Below are positions 1 to 10,078 of a stretch of DNA of 64,000 nt, piece by piece. A model generated the notes under the pieces. It was given only the letters and a program-made list of their open reading frames with translations. It made no database searches and had not been told where the DNA came from. The translations under genes were made by a program, and so were the position numbers. Within the stretch, counting starts at the first letter, position 1, and each line of letters starts with the position of its first letter. Source of the stretch: Calliopsis andreniformis (lineage: Eukaryota; Arthropoda; Insecta; Hymenoptera; Andrenidae); assembly GCF_051401765.1 (NCBI RefSeq), contig NC_135071.1:13742961-13806960 (forward strand). The letters run 5' to 3'.

Positions 1-81
1 ACTTACTCCAAAACATTCACACAAAAATCTCATATGTTAAAGTGTGTAAAAACAAGAGAATTCCACGTTTGAAATATTTGT

Positions 82-97
82 GGCCCTGAAAAGGGCC
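82..97 (-). terminator. Histone 3' stem-loop of H2B
   Basis: On the minus strand this reads GGCCCTTTTCAGGGCC, a perfect 6-bp stem with a UUUC loop, 22 nt past the H2B stop codon. It matches the metazoan histone mRNA consensus bound by SLBP and used for U7-dependent cleavage instead of polyadenylation. It marks H2B as a replication-dependent gene. Confidence 0.95.
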
Positions 98-119
98 GAT
101 TTAGGAAACACATAAGTGT

Positions 120-491
120 TTATTTGGAGCTGGTGTACTTGGTGACAGCCTTTGTTCCCTCAGAAACGGCGTGCTTGGCCAATTCACCAGGCAGCAACAG
201 CCTCACAGCTGTCTGAATTTCCCGAGAGGTAATGGTCGACCTCTTATTGTAATGGGCCAAGCGGGAAGCTTCAGCAGCGATGCGTTCAAAAACATCATTA
301 ACAAAACTGTTCATGATGCTCATGGCCTTGCTGGAGATTCCAGTGTCCGGGTGGACTTGCTTCAGTACTTTGTAAATATAGATTGCGTAGCTCTCCTTCC
401 TCCTGCGCTTCTTCTTCTTATCAGCCTTACTGATATTTTTCTGAGCCTTGCCGGCCTTCTTCACTGCCTTTCCACTAGTCTTCGGCGGCAT
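120..491 (-). CDS. H2B: Core histone H2B
   Basis: Intronless ORF for a 123-residue H2B, the usual insect length. It packs DNA in the nucleosome as a dimer with H2A. The first ~32 residues form a Lys-rich tail ([21 protein letters not shown]). The histone fold follows, beginning at [19 protein letters not shown] and continuing through [18 protein letters not shown] and [20 protein letters not shown]. The C-terminal helix ends AVTKYTSSK, which carries the Lys normally monoubiquitinated in H2B. The MPPKTSGKA start follows a TATA box at a typical distance, and the stop is followed by the histone stem-loop. It is transcribed away from H2A from a shared 243-bp intergenic region. Nothing suggests a variant; it is the canonical S-phase type. 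Confidence 0.98.
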   Translation of the reverse strand: MPPKTSGKAVKKAGKAQKNISKADKKKKRRRKESYAIYIYKVLKQVHPDTGISSKAMSIMNSFVNDVFERIAAEASRLAHYNKRSTITSREIQTAVRLLLPGELAKHAVSEGTKAVTKYTSSK

Positions 492-568
492 GGTTGAATC
501 TTCGATGCACAGAGATGCTTACGAGTCAAGTTCCTCTGAGTGAGTGACTTTCAGGTCTTGGGGCTCAG

Positions 569-577
569 TATATATAT
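569..577 (-). promoter_or_regulatory. TATA box of H2B
   Basis: An alternating TATATATAT run lies about 78 nt upstream of the H2B ATG, read on the minus strand. The spacing fits a short histone 5' UTR. It sits in the shared divergent H2B/H2A promoter. Confidence 0.75.
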
Positions 578-615
578 CGTTTTGCGTCAGCTGCGCGCAG
601 CAGGCGGTGCGCTCC

Positions 616-621
616 GATTGG
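616..621. promoter_or_regulatory. CCAAT box in the H2B/H2A divergent promoter
   Basis: GATTGG on the plus strand is CCAATC on the minus strand. It lies roughly midway between the two TATA boxes, among GC-rich words (GCGCGC). An NF-Y-like site here could serve both genes. The assignment rests on motif and position only. Confidence 0.45.
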
Positions 622-645
622 TCGGCGCGCGCTACCTGCTGCCCC

Positions 646-653
646 TATTTATA
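646..653 (+). promoter_or_regulatory. TATA box of H2A
   Basis: TATTTATA lies 82 nt upstream of the H2A ATG, downstream of GC-rich promoter sequence. This is the same TATA-to-ATG distance as for the other histone genes in the window. Confidence 0.75.
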
Positions 654-734
654 CCGCTGTTGCGCAGCTTGAAATCATTATTTAGTACGCTCTCGTTGTA
701 GAACGTTGTACCGTTACTAAACCTTCGATTCAAC

Positions 735-1109
735 ATGTCTGGACGCGGAAAAGGCGGGAAAGTTAAGGGAAAGGCGAAGTCCAGGTCCAACAGGGCTGGC
801 CTCCAATTCCCCGTGGGTCGTATTCACCGACTTTTGCGCAAAGGCAATTACGCCGAGCGTGTCGGTGCTGGTGCTCCTGTTTATCTTGCCGCCGTTATGG
901 AGTACTTGGCAGCTGAAGTTCTTGAGTTGGCGGGCAACGCTGCTCGTGACAACAAGAAGACCAGGATCATTCCCCGCCATTTGCAATTGGCTATCAGGAA
1001 CGACGAGGAGTTGAACAAGTTGCTCTCTGGCGTGACCATTGCGCAGGGAGGCGTTCTGCCGAATATTCAAGCAGTTTTGCTGCCGAAGAAGACGGAGAAG
1101 AAAGCATAA
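735..1109 (+). CDS. H2A: Core histone H2A
   Basis: Intronless ORF for a 124-residue H2A, which dimerises with H2B in the nucleosome. The N-terminal tail is [18 protein letters not shown]. The H2A signature [17 protein letters not shown] follows at about residues 21-37. The acidic-patch helix region ([27 protein letters not shown]) is intact. The C-terminus [10 protein letters not shown] lacks the SQ(E/D)-type motif of H2A.X/H2Av, so this is canonical replication-dependent H2A. It is paired head-to-head with H2B and followed by a 3' stem-loop 21 nt after the stop. Confidence 0.98.
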
Positions 1110-1130
1110 TTCTGACTGACGATATCAAAC

Positions 1131-1146
1131 GGCCCTTTTCAGGGCC
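1131..1146 (+). terminator. Histone 3' stem-loop of H2A
   Basis: GGCCCTTTTCAGGGCC forms a perfect 6-bp stem with a UUUC loop and is followed by AACAATTATT. It is identical to the H2B and H3 stem-loops in this window. Confidence 0.95.
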
Positions 1147-1204
1147 AACAATTATTTTTAAACATGGGAATAATCTCACTTGATTAACATTTATAAAGTT
1201 TTTT

Positions 1205-1350
1205 ACTTTGGATCTTTGAATCCATGCATAACTCGTCATAAAATTTTAACTTTGGGCCTTTGAGCTCATACATAACTTGTCATAAAAGTTTATTACTTGG
1301 GCCTTTGAGCCCATCTGTGTCTCTTCATACGTTTCTTACTTGGGCCAATT
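1205..1350 (+). repeat. Degenerate ~44-bp tandem repeat downstream of H2A
   Basis: About three and a half diverged copies begin near 1205, 1249, 1295 and 1338. Each starts ACTTtGGGCC/ACTTGGGCC, continues with CTTTGAGC-like sequence, and (in the first two) ends in CATAACT-GTCATAAAA. GGGCCTTTGAGCCC inside copy 3 is a small inverted repeat. The array begins about 60 bp past the H2A stem-loop. Confidence 0.7.
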
Positions 1351-2588
1351 CTTTTAATTATTTTGGAGTCTTTTTTTATTGTTTTGAGGTTTGGAGTTTA
1401 CGCAATCTCTTATGGCCTTTTTTGAAAACTACCTTTCTTAAGGATACTCTTCAAAAATTTGTATTGTCAGTTTTGAACTTTTTTTTGAGTTGCATTAGTT
1501 GCAGATTTTCATTTTTGTGTAGATTTATTAATTTCTGATCCTTTTTGAGTTCTGACTTTAACGAATTGAGAAGAGAGGTTTCTCATGAAATTGTACAGGG
1601 GTCTGTTTTTGTTTGGCACCCCTCAACATTCCCTTTCAAGGTCGCAGTTGGCAACCATCTGGCGTCCCTTTTGTAGGGTTCGAGGTACGGGCTGTGAATT
1701 GTCTGCAGGTATTCGGCATGCTTGTTTCAATGAAGAACGAAGAATTCTTACAGCAAACTGAATTTAAGAATAACTTTTATTACTTTATAAAAGAACTATA
1801 ATATTAATAATAACTAATATAGCAATACAATTTAATCCTTAAACTAACAATAAAACTAAGTCTAGGGTAATTTGACCTGAAATGAAAATAAGAATAACTA
1901 GTAGAAGTAATATTCAAGTTCATTATTTTTAATTATTATTATTTAACAATTTTATTTCGCTTAAAAATATTATTAAATATATAAATAATTATTACGATTT
2001 GAGAACGTAGAGAACATCTACTTCTATAGAATATGATTATTTATTAAATTATTTTTCGAAATAAAATAACAAAATAAACAATAATACTAATAAAATTCCA
2101 TTAATTTGTATTAGAGAATAAAAAACACTTTTTCTTATCTTAATGATTAAATAGAAAATTCTATCGATGGGATCACACGTGGCAACGTCGCACTCCATGA
2201 GAGTTTCTGGCGAGATGTTGAAGCGTGACAACATCGCAACGCCGCGACGTAATCTCTTTTTCACTCATTGAGTCGATACCTACTCCGACTTTGCATTAGA
2301 TAAAAATAAAAATTTCTATCGCATTTAGATAACAATTCGATATAAGCACACTCAATTCAATTTTCATATATCGAGCATAAACTTAACTTCTCAGGAATAC
2401 AACTAAAAATAGTATACATACACAATTTATTATTTTAACTCCAAAAAGAGTCTTCAATTCTGATAAGTTACAAGAGGTATAGAAAATTCACTTTTATTTA
2501 TTTGAACCGTTTTTCAATGAATGATATTCAAACTTATAAATATTTGATATTAGGTGAACGAAGATGTTCTCAGTTAAAGGAATATTGT
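1351..2588. other. Intergenic spacer between H2A and the first H4
   Basis: AT-rich sequence with no credible coding region. A small GC-richer island at 2178-2238 contains two related 15-bp words (CGTGGCAACGTCGCA and CGTGACAACATCGCA) 46 bp apart. Otherwise nothing recognisable. Confidence 0.6.
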
Positions 2589-2604
2589 GGCTCTGAAAAG
2601 AGCC
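2589..2604 (-). terminator. Histone 3' stem-loop of the first H4
   Basis: The minus strand reads GGCTCTTTTCAGAGCC. Relative to the other copies one stem base pair is changed on both sides (C-G to T-A), so pairing is preserved. It lies 43 nt past the stop codon. Confidence 0.95.
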
Positions 2605-2647
2605 GTTTGTGTGAAGATCGCAATAAAGCGCAAGTTGTAGGCGCTTT

Positions 2648-2989
<342 letters not shown>

Positions 2990-3034
2990 TCAAAATATCG
3001 GGTAGAATTGACGTAGCAACTCTCCTGACCGCGC

Positions 3035-3041
3035 TTTTATA
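3035..3041 (-). promoter_or_regulatory. TATA box of the first H4
   Basis: TATAAAA on the minus strand, about 76 nt upstream of the ATG. A CCAATG at 3081-3086 (CATTGG in gene orientation) lies about 40 bp further upstream and may be a reversed CCAAT-type element. Confidence 0.7.
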
Positions 3042-3099
3042 TCTTGTTGGAAGGTGCACTCCCCTCCACTTCTGTTTCAACCAATGGCTGCTTGCTACG

Positions 3100-4484
3100 T
3101 ATTGATTCGAGGTTACGTGCAGAAGCGATTCTGAATGTGTAGTAAAATATAACTGCCTAACAAGAGCCTGTTGATTGGTTGAAAATTCAAAAAATTGAAT
3201 GCTTGTATTTTAAATATTTGAAAATTTGGCACCTTGGATATTCATCGATTTTGAAATTTGAAAATTTGGTAGCTTCGAATCTTTGAAAGCTTCAAACTCG
3301 AAAATTTGAGTAATCTTGGAATCAGAGAATTGGAGAAATATTTATACTTAACATTATGTTCCATTTGTATAATCATTTTTACAATAGTATTATTCAGGAT
3401 TTAAAAAGTTGAGACATATCTCTTTATTTCTATCAATTCAATTATATATGATTCTCATGGTCTTAGAATGAATCCCTGTAGTATTTTGGAGTAACTTTGC
3501 TTTGAATATCCAAAAATCAAGAAAGAAATTAAATATCATTACTCCAAAATTTTAACATAGAAACATTTGCTTAATTTTTTCAACAATTCTCGTTGTCGAA
3601 GTGTAATATACTGATTCGGAGTACGTTCCATAATATTTCAGGATATAAAGTGTGCCGCCAATATCGTTCCAAACATAGTTAGAATTTAACGTTGAAACGT
3701 GTTTCGGGGAACTTTTCCTACCTGGCAAGCATTCCTGATGCTGCCTGCATTTATTGTATGTTCATGGGGTTCGAGGCCAACTGAGAGGGCCTTTGTTTGG
3801 CTGCATAGCCAGGCGGTCCTTTCCCCCCTTTAGAAGGGCACTTGGATCAACGAAGGGTTCTGTCCCCCTAATAGAAACCGACCAGCTGCGTGTTGGATTT
3901 TTTGTGGGGCCGAGAACGTTCGTTGAGCCATAATATAACGAAGCATACAGAAGTTTCACTTCGAGGTGGCACGAAATACGTCCGGAAAAAACGTTTTCTC
4001 ATACGTCTACGCATTCTTCTGCGCAAATATTAGAGGAAGGTAAAGAATAAGATTAAGGATGTACCAAATATTGAGCACTTACAAATTGAAGCTTAAGCAG
4101 AAGTTCATAATGAAAAATATAATGTTGGTTACACGACATCATATGACTCGAGTATATTAAACCAATGCGCAATCTACTTGCGCATGCAAGTGGAAGTGAA
4201 GACGAAAACGAGCAATGGCGTCGAATGGAACATCTGCATTCTCTTCTCTTCTCTTCTGTAGTACGAGCAACATAAGTCACGACTTTAGAGCGAAAAACGA
4301 CTTAACGTTTGTATTTTTTCAGTTTTAAAACTAAGAAGTAGAAAAATATCGAATCTAATTTGAACTTATTTCTAATGACATTACTTCATTACATTTCTTG
4401 CTCTTCTTTTACGGTTGTTGGACTATAATATTATAAAATTGTCATGTTGTAAACCAAAGTTGCATACATTAGGAAAGATTTGTT
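3100..4484. other. Spacer between the two H4 genes
   Basis: Mostly AT-rich DNA without a supported gene. At 3720-3960 there is a GC-richer segment (CCCCCCTTTAGAAGGGCAC, GGGGTTCGAGGCC) unlike its flanks. It could be a relic of an insertion or a regulatory block. No open frame here resembles a known protein. Confidence 0.55.
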
Positions 4485-4500
4485 GGCCCTGATAAGGGCC
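4485..4500 (-). terminator. Histone 3' stem-loop of the second H4, loop variant
   Basis: The minus strand reads GGCCCTTATCAGGGCC. The stem is perfect. The loop is UAUC rather than the UUUC of the other four genes, still inside the general metazoan consensus. Confidence 0.95.
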
Positions 4501-4532
4501 GATTGTAAAGTTCAGTTCTCCTATGAAAGGAT

Positions 4533-4895
<363 letters not shown>

Positions 4896-4917
4896 CTATT
4901 CGAGAACTGAACGCCCT

Positions 4918-4927
4918 GCTTATATGC
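4918..4927 (-). promoter_or_regulatory. TATA element of the second H4
   Basis: The minus strand reads GCATATAAGC. The same decamer occurs on the plus strand at 5004-5013 for H3. GGCGCTGCAC follows at 4931-4940 and is mirrored near the H3 TATA. Confidence 0.75.
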
Positions 4928-5003
4928 TTTGGCGCTGCACTGTCTGCGCATCGTGTATTGCGCAACTGTCTCCCCACCACTGCGTGCAGCGCCAGTCGGC
5001 AGG

Positions 5004-5013
5004 GCATATAAGC
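5004..5013 (+). promoter_or_regulatory. TATA element of H3
   Basis: GCATATAAGC lies about 80 nt upstream of the H3 ATG and is identical to the H4 element in opposite orientation. The mirrored copy of GGCGCTGCAC is at 4984-4993, 10 bp from the TATA decamer rather than 3 bp as on the H4 side. Confidence 0.75.
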
Positions 5014-5059
5014 AGCGCTTTTTGGCCTCGTAGCACATTATTTCGCTAACCAGCACTGA

Positions 5060-5503
<444 letters not shown>

Positions 5504-5526
5504 GTTCTTACAAAGAATATACAATC

Positions 5527-5542
5527 GGCCCTTTTCAGGGCC
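5527..5542 (+). terminator. Histone 3' stem-loop of H3
   Basis: GGCCCTTTTCAGGGCC followed by AACAATATT, the same as for H2A. Its place just past the H3 stop supports non-polyadenylated histone processing. Confidence 0.95.
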
Positions 5543-5671
5543 AACAATATTTTCCAAACGAAAAAACAGCTCTGTGTTTGATATCTGAACATCTAAGCTT
5601 TAACGCTTTACAAATGAAAGGATCTGAATTTTGTTCAACTTTAAAATTAACATTCCATGATACGATTATCA

Positions 5672-5698
5672 CTCACTTCGCTCACTTCACTCACTTCA
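5672..5698 (+). repeat. 9-bp tandem repeat (CTCACTTCR x3)
   Basis: Three consecutive copies of CTCACTTCG/CTCACTTCA, about 130 bp past the H3 stem-loop. Confidence 0.8.
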
Positions 5699-5708
5699 CT
5701 CAACGTAT

Positions 5709-5768
5709 CATAAACCTCGGGGTTTCCAAAGGGTAGGTCATAAACCGCGGGGTTTCCAAAGGTTAAGT
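5709..5768 (+). repeat. Two 30-bp direct repeats
   Basis: Copies 5709-5738 and 5739-5768 share CATAAACC, CGGGGTTTCCAAAGG and a GGTWRGT-type tail, with only a few mismatches. Confidence 0.85.
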
Positions 5769-7101
5769 CAAAATGTCGGTACTAGAACCGACACGTGGCA
5801 CGCAGATGTTACTTGGAGGGAATTTCCGTTACTGCAACAGTTGTACACGTCCCTTTCAGACTGAAGGTATTGGTCACCTCCCTTACCAAAACAGTGTGTT
5901 AACGGCGAAAAGCAAGGGAGGTGCCGATGGTCTCTGATCCATTGTTAGGTTAGTTTTATTAGCAATTATTAACCAATTACTGGTCAGTTTAAAAAACGCT
6001 GAAGCTTTACAAAGATTCAGCCTTCTGCTAAGAACAAAATCGGCTAGCATTCAGGATCAGTTCACTTAGAAGGGCACTTAGGCTTAGTAATATCGCTTTC
6101 TACTATTTCTTTTAATTCGACATAAAAATCCAATTTTCTTGTTTTAAGTGTGTATGTGCCAGTGTGTTGAGTGTCGGTTTATTGTTACTCTGTGTAGGTA
6201 GTAGATCGGTGTCTCCATCTTTCCATCAAGTGCGAGTCTCGCACGCTAAGTTGGTAATGCAGGTTCCTTTATCTGCTGGTCGTATGCAAAATCCACTTGT
6301 ACATCAAGAGTTTTAACCATTTGAGTTCCTCACTCATGATAGCTGATTTAGATCGAAAGTGTATTCCACATATGCCACTCGAGGTCAGACCTTTTTACTT
6401 CGATAAAGATTTCCCGTGTTTCTTGTTGTTATTATTAGTTGCCAATCAAATTTTGGATTAATTTTGTTATAACCGAATCATATTAAAATAATGTCGCACA
6501 AAAGAAATAGTGCTTTATTTTTGGAATGTAAAATGAAAATTAAAAAAATTAATTTAAAACATAGTTTGCAACTATCTCATATTAGACATAAAAATTTAAT
6601 TCCGATGATGTCAGCAGTTGTGTGGTTCAGCAGAAGATATACAACATTACGTCAACGGCTGCGAATTTGTTAAAAACCATTACCAACGCCCACCCTTTCT
6701 ATGAAAAAACCAAAAAACTCATGGATCGATTGAAACACTCGCAAACAACACTCAAATGGAATAGACCATAACTCTATTTCAGTTGAAACTAGAAAAAAAT
6801 TACAGCAGAATAATTAAATAACGCGATAAAAAATATTAAGAAAAGTATGGAGTTTTCAGTAACCTTACTTCATACATTTTATACACAGTATAACACAGAA
6901 ATCGTTGATAAAATGTTTTTGTACAATTTTCTTAACTTCAATCGGAACACCGTTATAAGCAGTCCCAGTTATTGGAATCACCCTGTATATACCATTACAT
7001 AAATGTGATACAGAGATAGTGTCAAGGTCAAAGGACCCATGTCTTCCGAAAGGCTGCTACTAGTCCTTTCTTTTCAGTGATGTCATCGCAAAGGAAAAAG
7101 A
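5769..7101. other. Intergenic region between H3 and the cuticular protein gene
   Basis: No supported gene. A 60-codon frame at 6491-6673 has no recognisable domain. ATTGGAATCACCCTGTATAT at 6971-6990 resembles the terminal word (reverse complement TACAGGGTGATTCC) found at the ends of many insect DNA-transposon relics. Only one such end was seen. Confidence 0.5.
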
Positions 7102-7110
7102 TATATAAAA
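7102..7110 (+). promoter_or_regulatory. TATA box of the cuticular protein gene
   Basis: TATATAAAA lies 108 nt upstream of the ATG at 7218. Tissue- and stage-specific insect cuticle genes commonly have strong TATA boxes. Confidence 0.65.
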
Positions 7111-7217
7111 CAGGCCCAACACGTATTCCCACCACCTTTTCCTCTCTTTACGTTACTTTCACTTTGAAAATCCCAGTGCATGCCGATTCGTCCGAGAAGT
7201 AGCGTTGCTGACTGACA

Positions 7218-7232
7218 ATGAAGAACCTAATC
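7218..7232 (+). CDS. Cuticular protein, exon 1
   Basis: Encodes MKNLI, the first five residues of the signal peptide, followed by the donor GTACGT. Too short to be found as an ORF. The start is chosen because joining it to exon 2 completes a hydrophobic signal peptide in frame. Confidence 0.8.
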
Positions 7233-8295
7233 GTACGTACCCTAATTCCATAGCCAGCGAAACTACTTCTTATTATTCTTAACTTATCGTTGTATATAAT
7301 TCGCTTGCCATTATTTTCGAGTCAGATCGCAATCGTTCTGATTAGCCCTTGCCTAGGGGACGTGTCGCATCTTTTGTCAGAATATTCGACGACGACACCT
7401 CCTCCAGTTCCCAGACCCTATAGTTTCCAGTATCAAGCAGGACGATTTCCAGGCAGGGTCGATCGTGTTCACGAAGAATCTGGAGATGGAACTGGTCACG
7501 TTCAAGGTAATTAAGATCTCAAGTGTGATGAGTGTCATGGGTGAGCATGGTCCCTGAAGAGACTTTTGAGTACCTAGTCTAGCAGAAACCCTAGAATAGA
7601 TACAGTAAACAGATCTCACGAGAACGACCATTCCTAACAAAAGTGACGTCCTGATTAAACCAAGAATACCAATTCTTTTAGCAAAATTGAATTAGAAACT
7701 TTTTAGTTGCCTCTTTATCCTGCTTTGAATCATTAGGCTCGCTCGATTTCTATTCAGATCTGGTTCATACTCGTTTCAAACGCTGGTTTCTTTAATTTCA
7801 CTTTCCAGGTTACTACTCTTTTGTTGATCCCAAGCATAAAGTGCGGACAGTGCAATATTCGGCTGATGAAACCGGATTTCATGCTTCCTTAATCAATTAC
7901 GAGGACACGATTGCCCAACCTGTTGATTCTGAGGCGGTGCAGTTGGCTAAGGAGAAACACTTCAGACTGTACCAGAAGATTGCTGAGGAGAATTCTCGTG
8001 GCGTGCCAGCAAACCTGCCACGGGTAATTATCCTCTAATCACCTTTATGTTAATTTAGAATAGCTAGCCCACAAATTGTTGGGAAGCAACAGAAAATCAT
8101 TTGTAACGGCTTTCACTTGAACACGCTATCTTGCAGGACTCCGCGAGTGTGGGGAGAGCGAAGGACAAACACGCTCGACTGTACCAGAGAATCGCCGAGG
8201 AGCATGCCGTAATTGCTGCTCAAAGAGAAGCTGAACGACTGGCATACGAAGCCACATCTGTCCCAAATGACGTGAACCCAGATCATTCTTACTGA
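7218..8295 (+). CDS. Cuticular protein with R&R chitin-binding domain (4 exons)
   Basis: Assembled coding exons are 7218-7232, 7326-7506, 7809-8023 and 8137-8295 (570 nt, 189 residues plus stop). All junctions are GT-AG with matching phases (0, 1, 0). Residues 1-~16 (MKNLIIAIVLISPCLG) form a signal peptide split by the first, 93-bp intron. A TTTPPPVPRP segment precedes a chitin_bind_4/R&R domain at about residues 38-92: YSFQYQAG, HEESGDGTGHVQG, YYSFVDPKHKVRTVQYSADE, TGFHA. This family binds chitin fibres in exoskeleton. The C-terminal half is unusual: AKEKHFRLYQKIAEENSR (exon 3) recurs as AKDKHARLYQRIAEEHAV (exon 4), suggesting amphipathic helices. A TATA box is upstream. I am sure of the family but not of the one-to-one ortholog; it resembles the Cpr73D type. 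Confidence 0.9.
7326..7506 (+). CDS. Cuticular protein, exon 2
   Basis: Begins after the acceptor TCGAGTCAG and ends before GTAATT in phase 1. It encodes the rest of the signal peptide, the Pro-rich stretch and the first half of the R&R domain, up to GHVQ. Confidence 0.88.
7809..8023 (+). CDS. Cuticular protein, exon 3
   Basis: Acceptor CTTTCCAG and donor GTAATT. Encodes the core R&R signature ending YSADETGFHA, then an acidic linker and the first LYQKIAEE motif. Confidence 0.9.
8137..8295 (+). CDS. Cuticular protein, exon 4
   Basis: Acceptor ATCTTGCAG; encodes 52 residues and TGA. It contains the second LYQRIAEE motif and an Ala/Glu-rich helix-like segment, and ends NPDHSY. Confidence 0.88.
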   Translation, partial: DSASVGRAKDKHARLYQRIAEEHAVIAAQREAERLAYEATSVPNDVNPDHSY

Positions 8296-9640
8296 TCGAA
8301 GATTTTTACATAAAAATTCTGCTGTGGTGTTATGTGTTAAAAAATTTTGAACTCGATGCTATAAAATGTGATCCTATGCTGTAGGGAGGATCTGACAATA
8401 AGAAAATATGAAGAATTAAGGAGGAATAACACGTTAAAATTAAAAAAAAAACCGTGCTCCTTTTGAATTATTTTTAAAACACGTATTCTATTGAAATGTA
8501 CATATAATGGACAATATTTGAGAATTCTTTAAATATTAAATATATATATTTAATAACATTATAGTAGTTTGCTCGCGTTTAGTTTGTCTAAGAAAAAAAA
8601 TTGAAATATTTATTTAGTCTATATTAGTTTCAATTATTACGGAAATTAAGCGAGACTGTAAAATAATTTTAATTTCAGCATTTCGATACAAAATATGTAT
8701 TTATACATATGAATATGTATTTGAGGGTCAGGAAAACAGCAAATTTTCGTATTCTTATGTGGAATAAGTACGCCAAATTAGCGAAAAAAATTGTTCCATC
8801 AGCTTACGAAACATCATTATAAAAACAAATCGTTTGAAATTCCAACCACATATATTTTATTTAAAAAACAGAAATGTTTCATGACCTACCATATTTCATT
8901 AATTCTATACTTTCAGATCCATATTTTATAATCCTGAACACATTTGATGATGGAAGTTGCATTAGTGGACTACATTTTATCTAACCTCTATAATTTTTGT
9001 TTCCCGAAATAATGAAATATATAGACGACAATATTTTTTCATTTATGCATTCATGAAGCATACTGTTTCGTCGAAAGCTAAAAGTTTGTATAACACGAGT
9101 TTCTCTTTTAGACTCTTTAAAACATAATTCATTTGTATAAATTTCTTCCTTACGAAGCTTCTCAAGTATGTATACACATTTCTATAGTTGTATTTGAAAA
9201 TAATCAATAATTCAAAGATCTTTATCCCATTTTGAGATTGCTATATTTTAATGTTAATTGAGATACTTTTTCCAGTGTTTTATCAGTTCACTTGCGTCCT
9301 AACCTTAATCGTTCGCGTCGGTTCTTCCGCGAGGGTCGGAGACAGTTGGAGAACAATACAGTCATAAAGTCCTTACCGTTAGCAGACTCTCGAAAATCCA
9401 GCGCTGTTAATGGGGATCACATGTTTCTGTTTGTCCTAGAAAGATTTTCCATCGTTTTTCCAACGTGGAAATCTCAAGGCGCACCTTCTCCTCCAGCGCC
9501 AGGACAGAAAGAAATCGCACGCGCGGCGCACGACGCACGGTCGAAAGAACACCCTTAAACGTGAGGAGAGGGGATAAGGAAGTCCTCCAGCGTTCGGAAA
9601 GACAGATATCGATCAAGCGTTGACCAGAATCGATCTCGTG

Positions 9641-9765
9641 AGAAAATCGCGTTCGGGAAGTTAGAATTATTCGTACCTTAGAACAAAAGTGATCTCTCAA
9701 AAAATCACTTCCAGTATTCGTGAAATTAGAATCGTTCACGCTTTCGAACAAAATCGATCAATCTT
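9641..9765 (+). repeat. Diverged 65-bp tandem duplication
   Basis: GAAGTTAGAATTATTCGTACC and GAAATTAGAATCGTTCACGC occur 65 bp apart with matching flanks (AGAACAAAAGTGATC versus CGAACAAAATCGATC). Confidence 0.6.
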
Positions 9766-10048
9766 CGAACTGTGTTGCAAGGAATTGTGAGTTTCTGTAG
9801 AAATCAGCATTCGGGCGTTTATTATATTATTCTCATCACTAATTCGCGATTCATCTGAAGGTTTTGAAACAGCTACTAAATATTGTGTAAACTGGAGAGT
9901 GACAATCGCGGTTGGAGAACGAAATTATCACTCGTGAAGCAAATATTGGATTCCCAGGTCATCAATTTTGATTCCCAAGCCATCTATGATATGTAAGTAA
10001 AATTTCATTCCATTAGCAAATAATATTTAAATGTACTGCTATTTGGAC

Positions 10049-10078
10049 TACAGTCAATAGCAGTACAGTCAATAGTAT
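10049..10078 (+). repeat. 15-bp direct duplication
   Basis: TACAGTCAATAGCAG is followed immediately by TACAGTCAATAGTAT. Confidence 0.75.

Noticed and set aside
3762..3959. 65-codon frame in the GC-richer patch between the H4 genes
   Set aside because: Composition of the patch is odd, but the peptide has no recognisable features and no transcript signals.
9292..9558. 88-codon plus-strand frame
   Set aside because: No domain, no splice or promoter context; overlaps a minus-strand frame of similar length.
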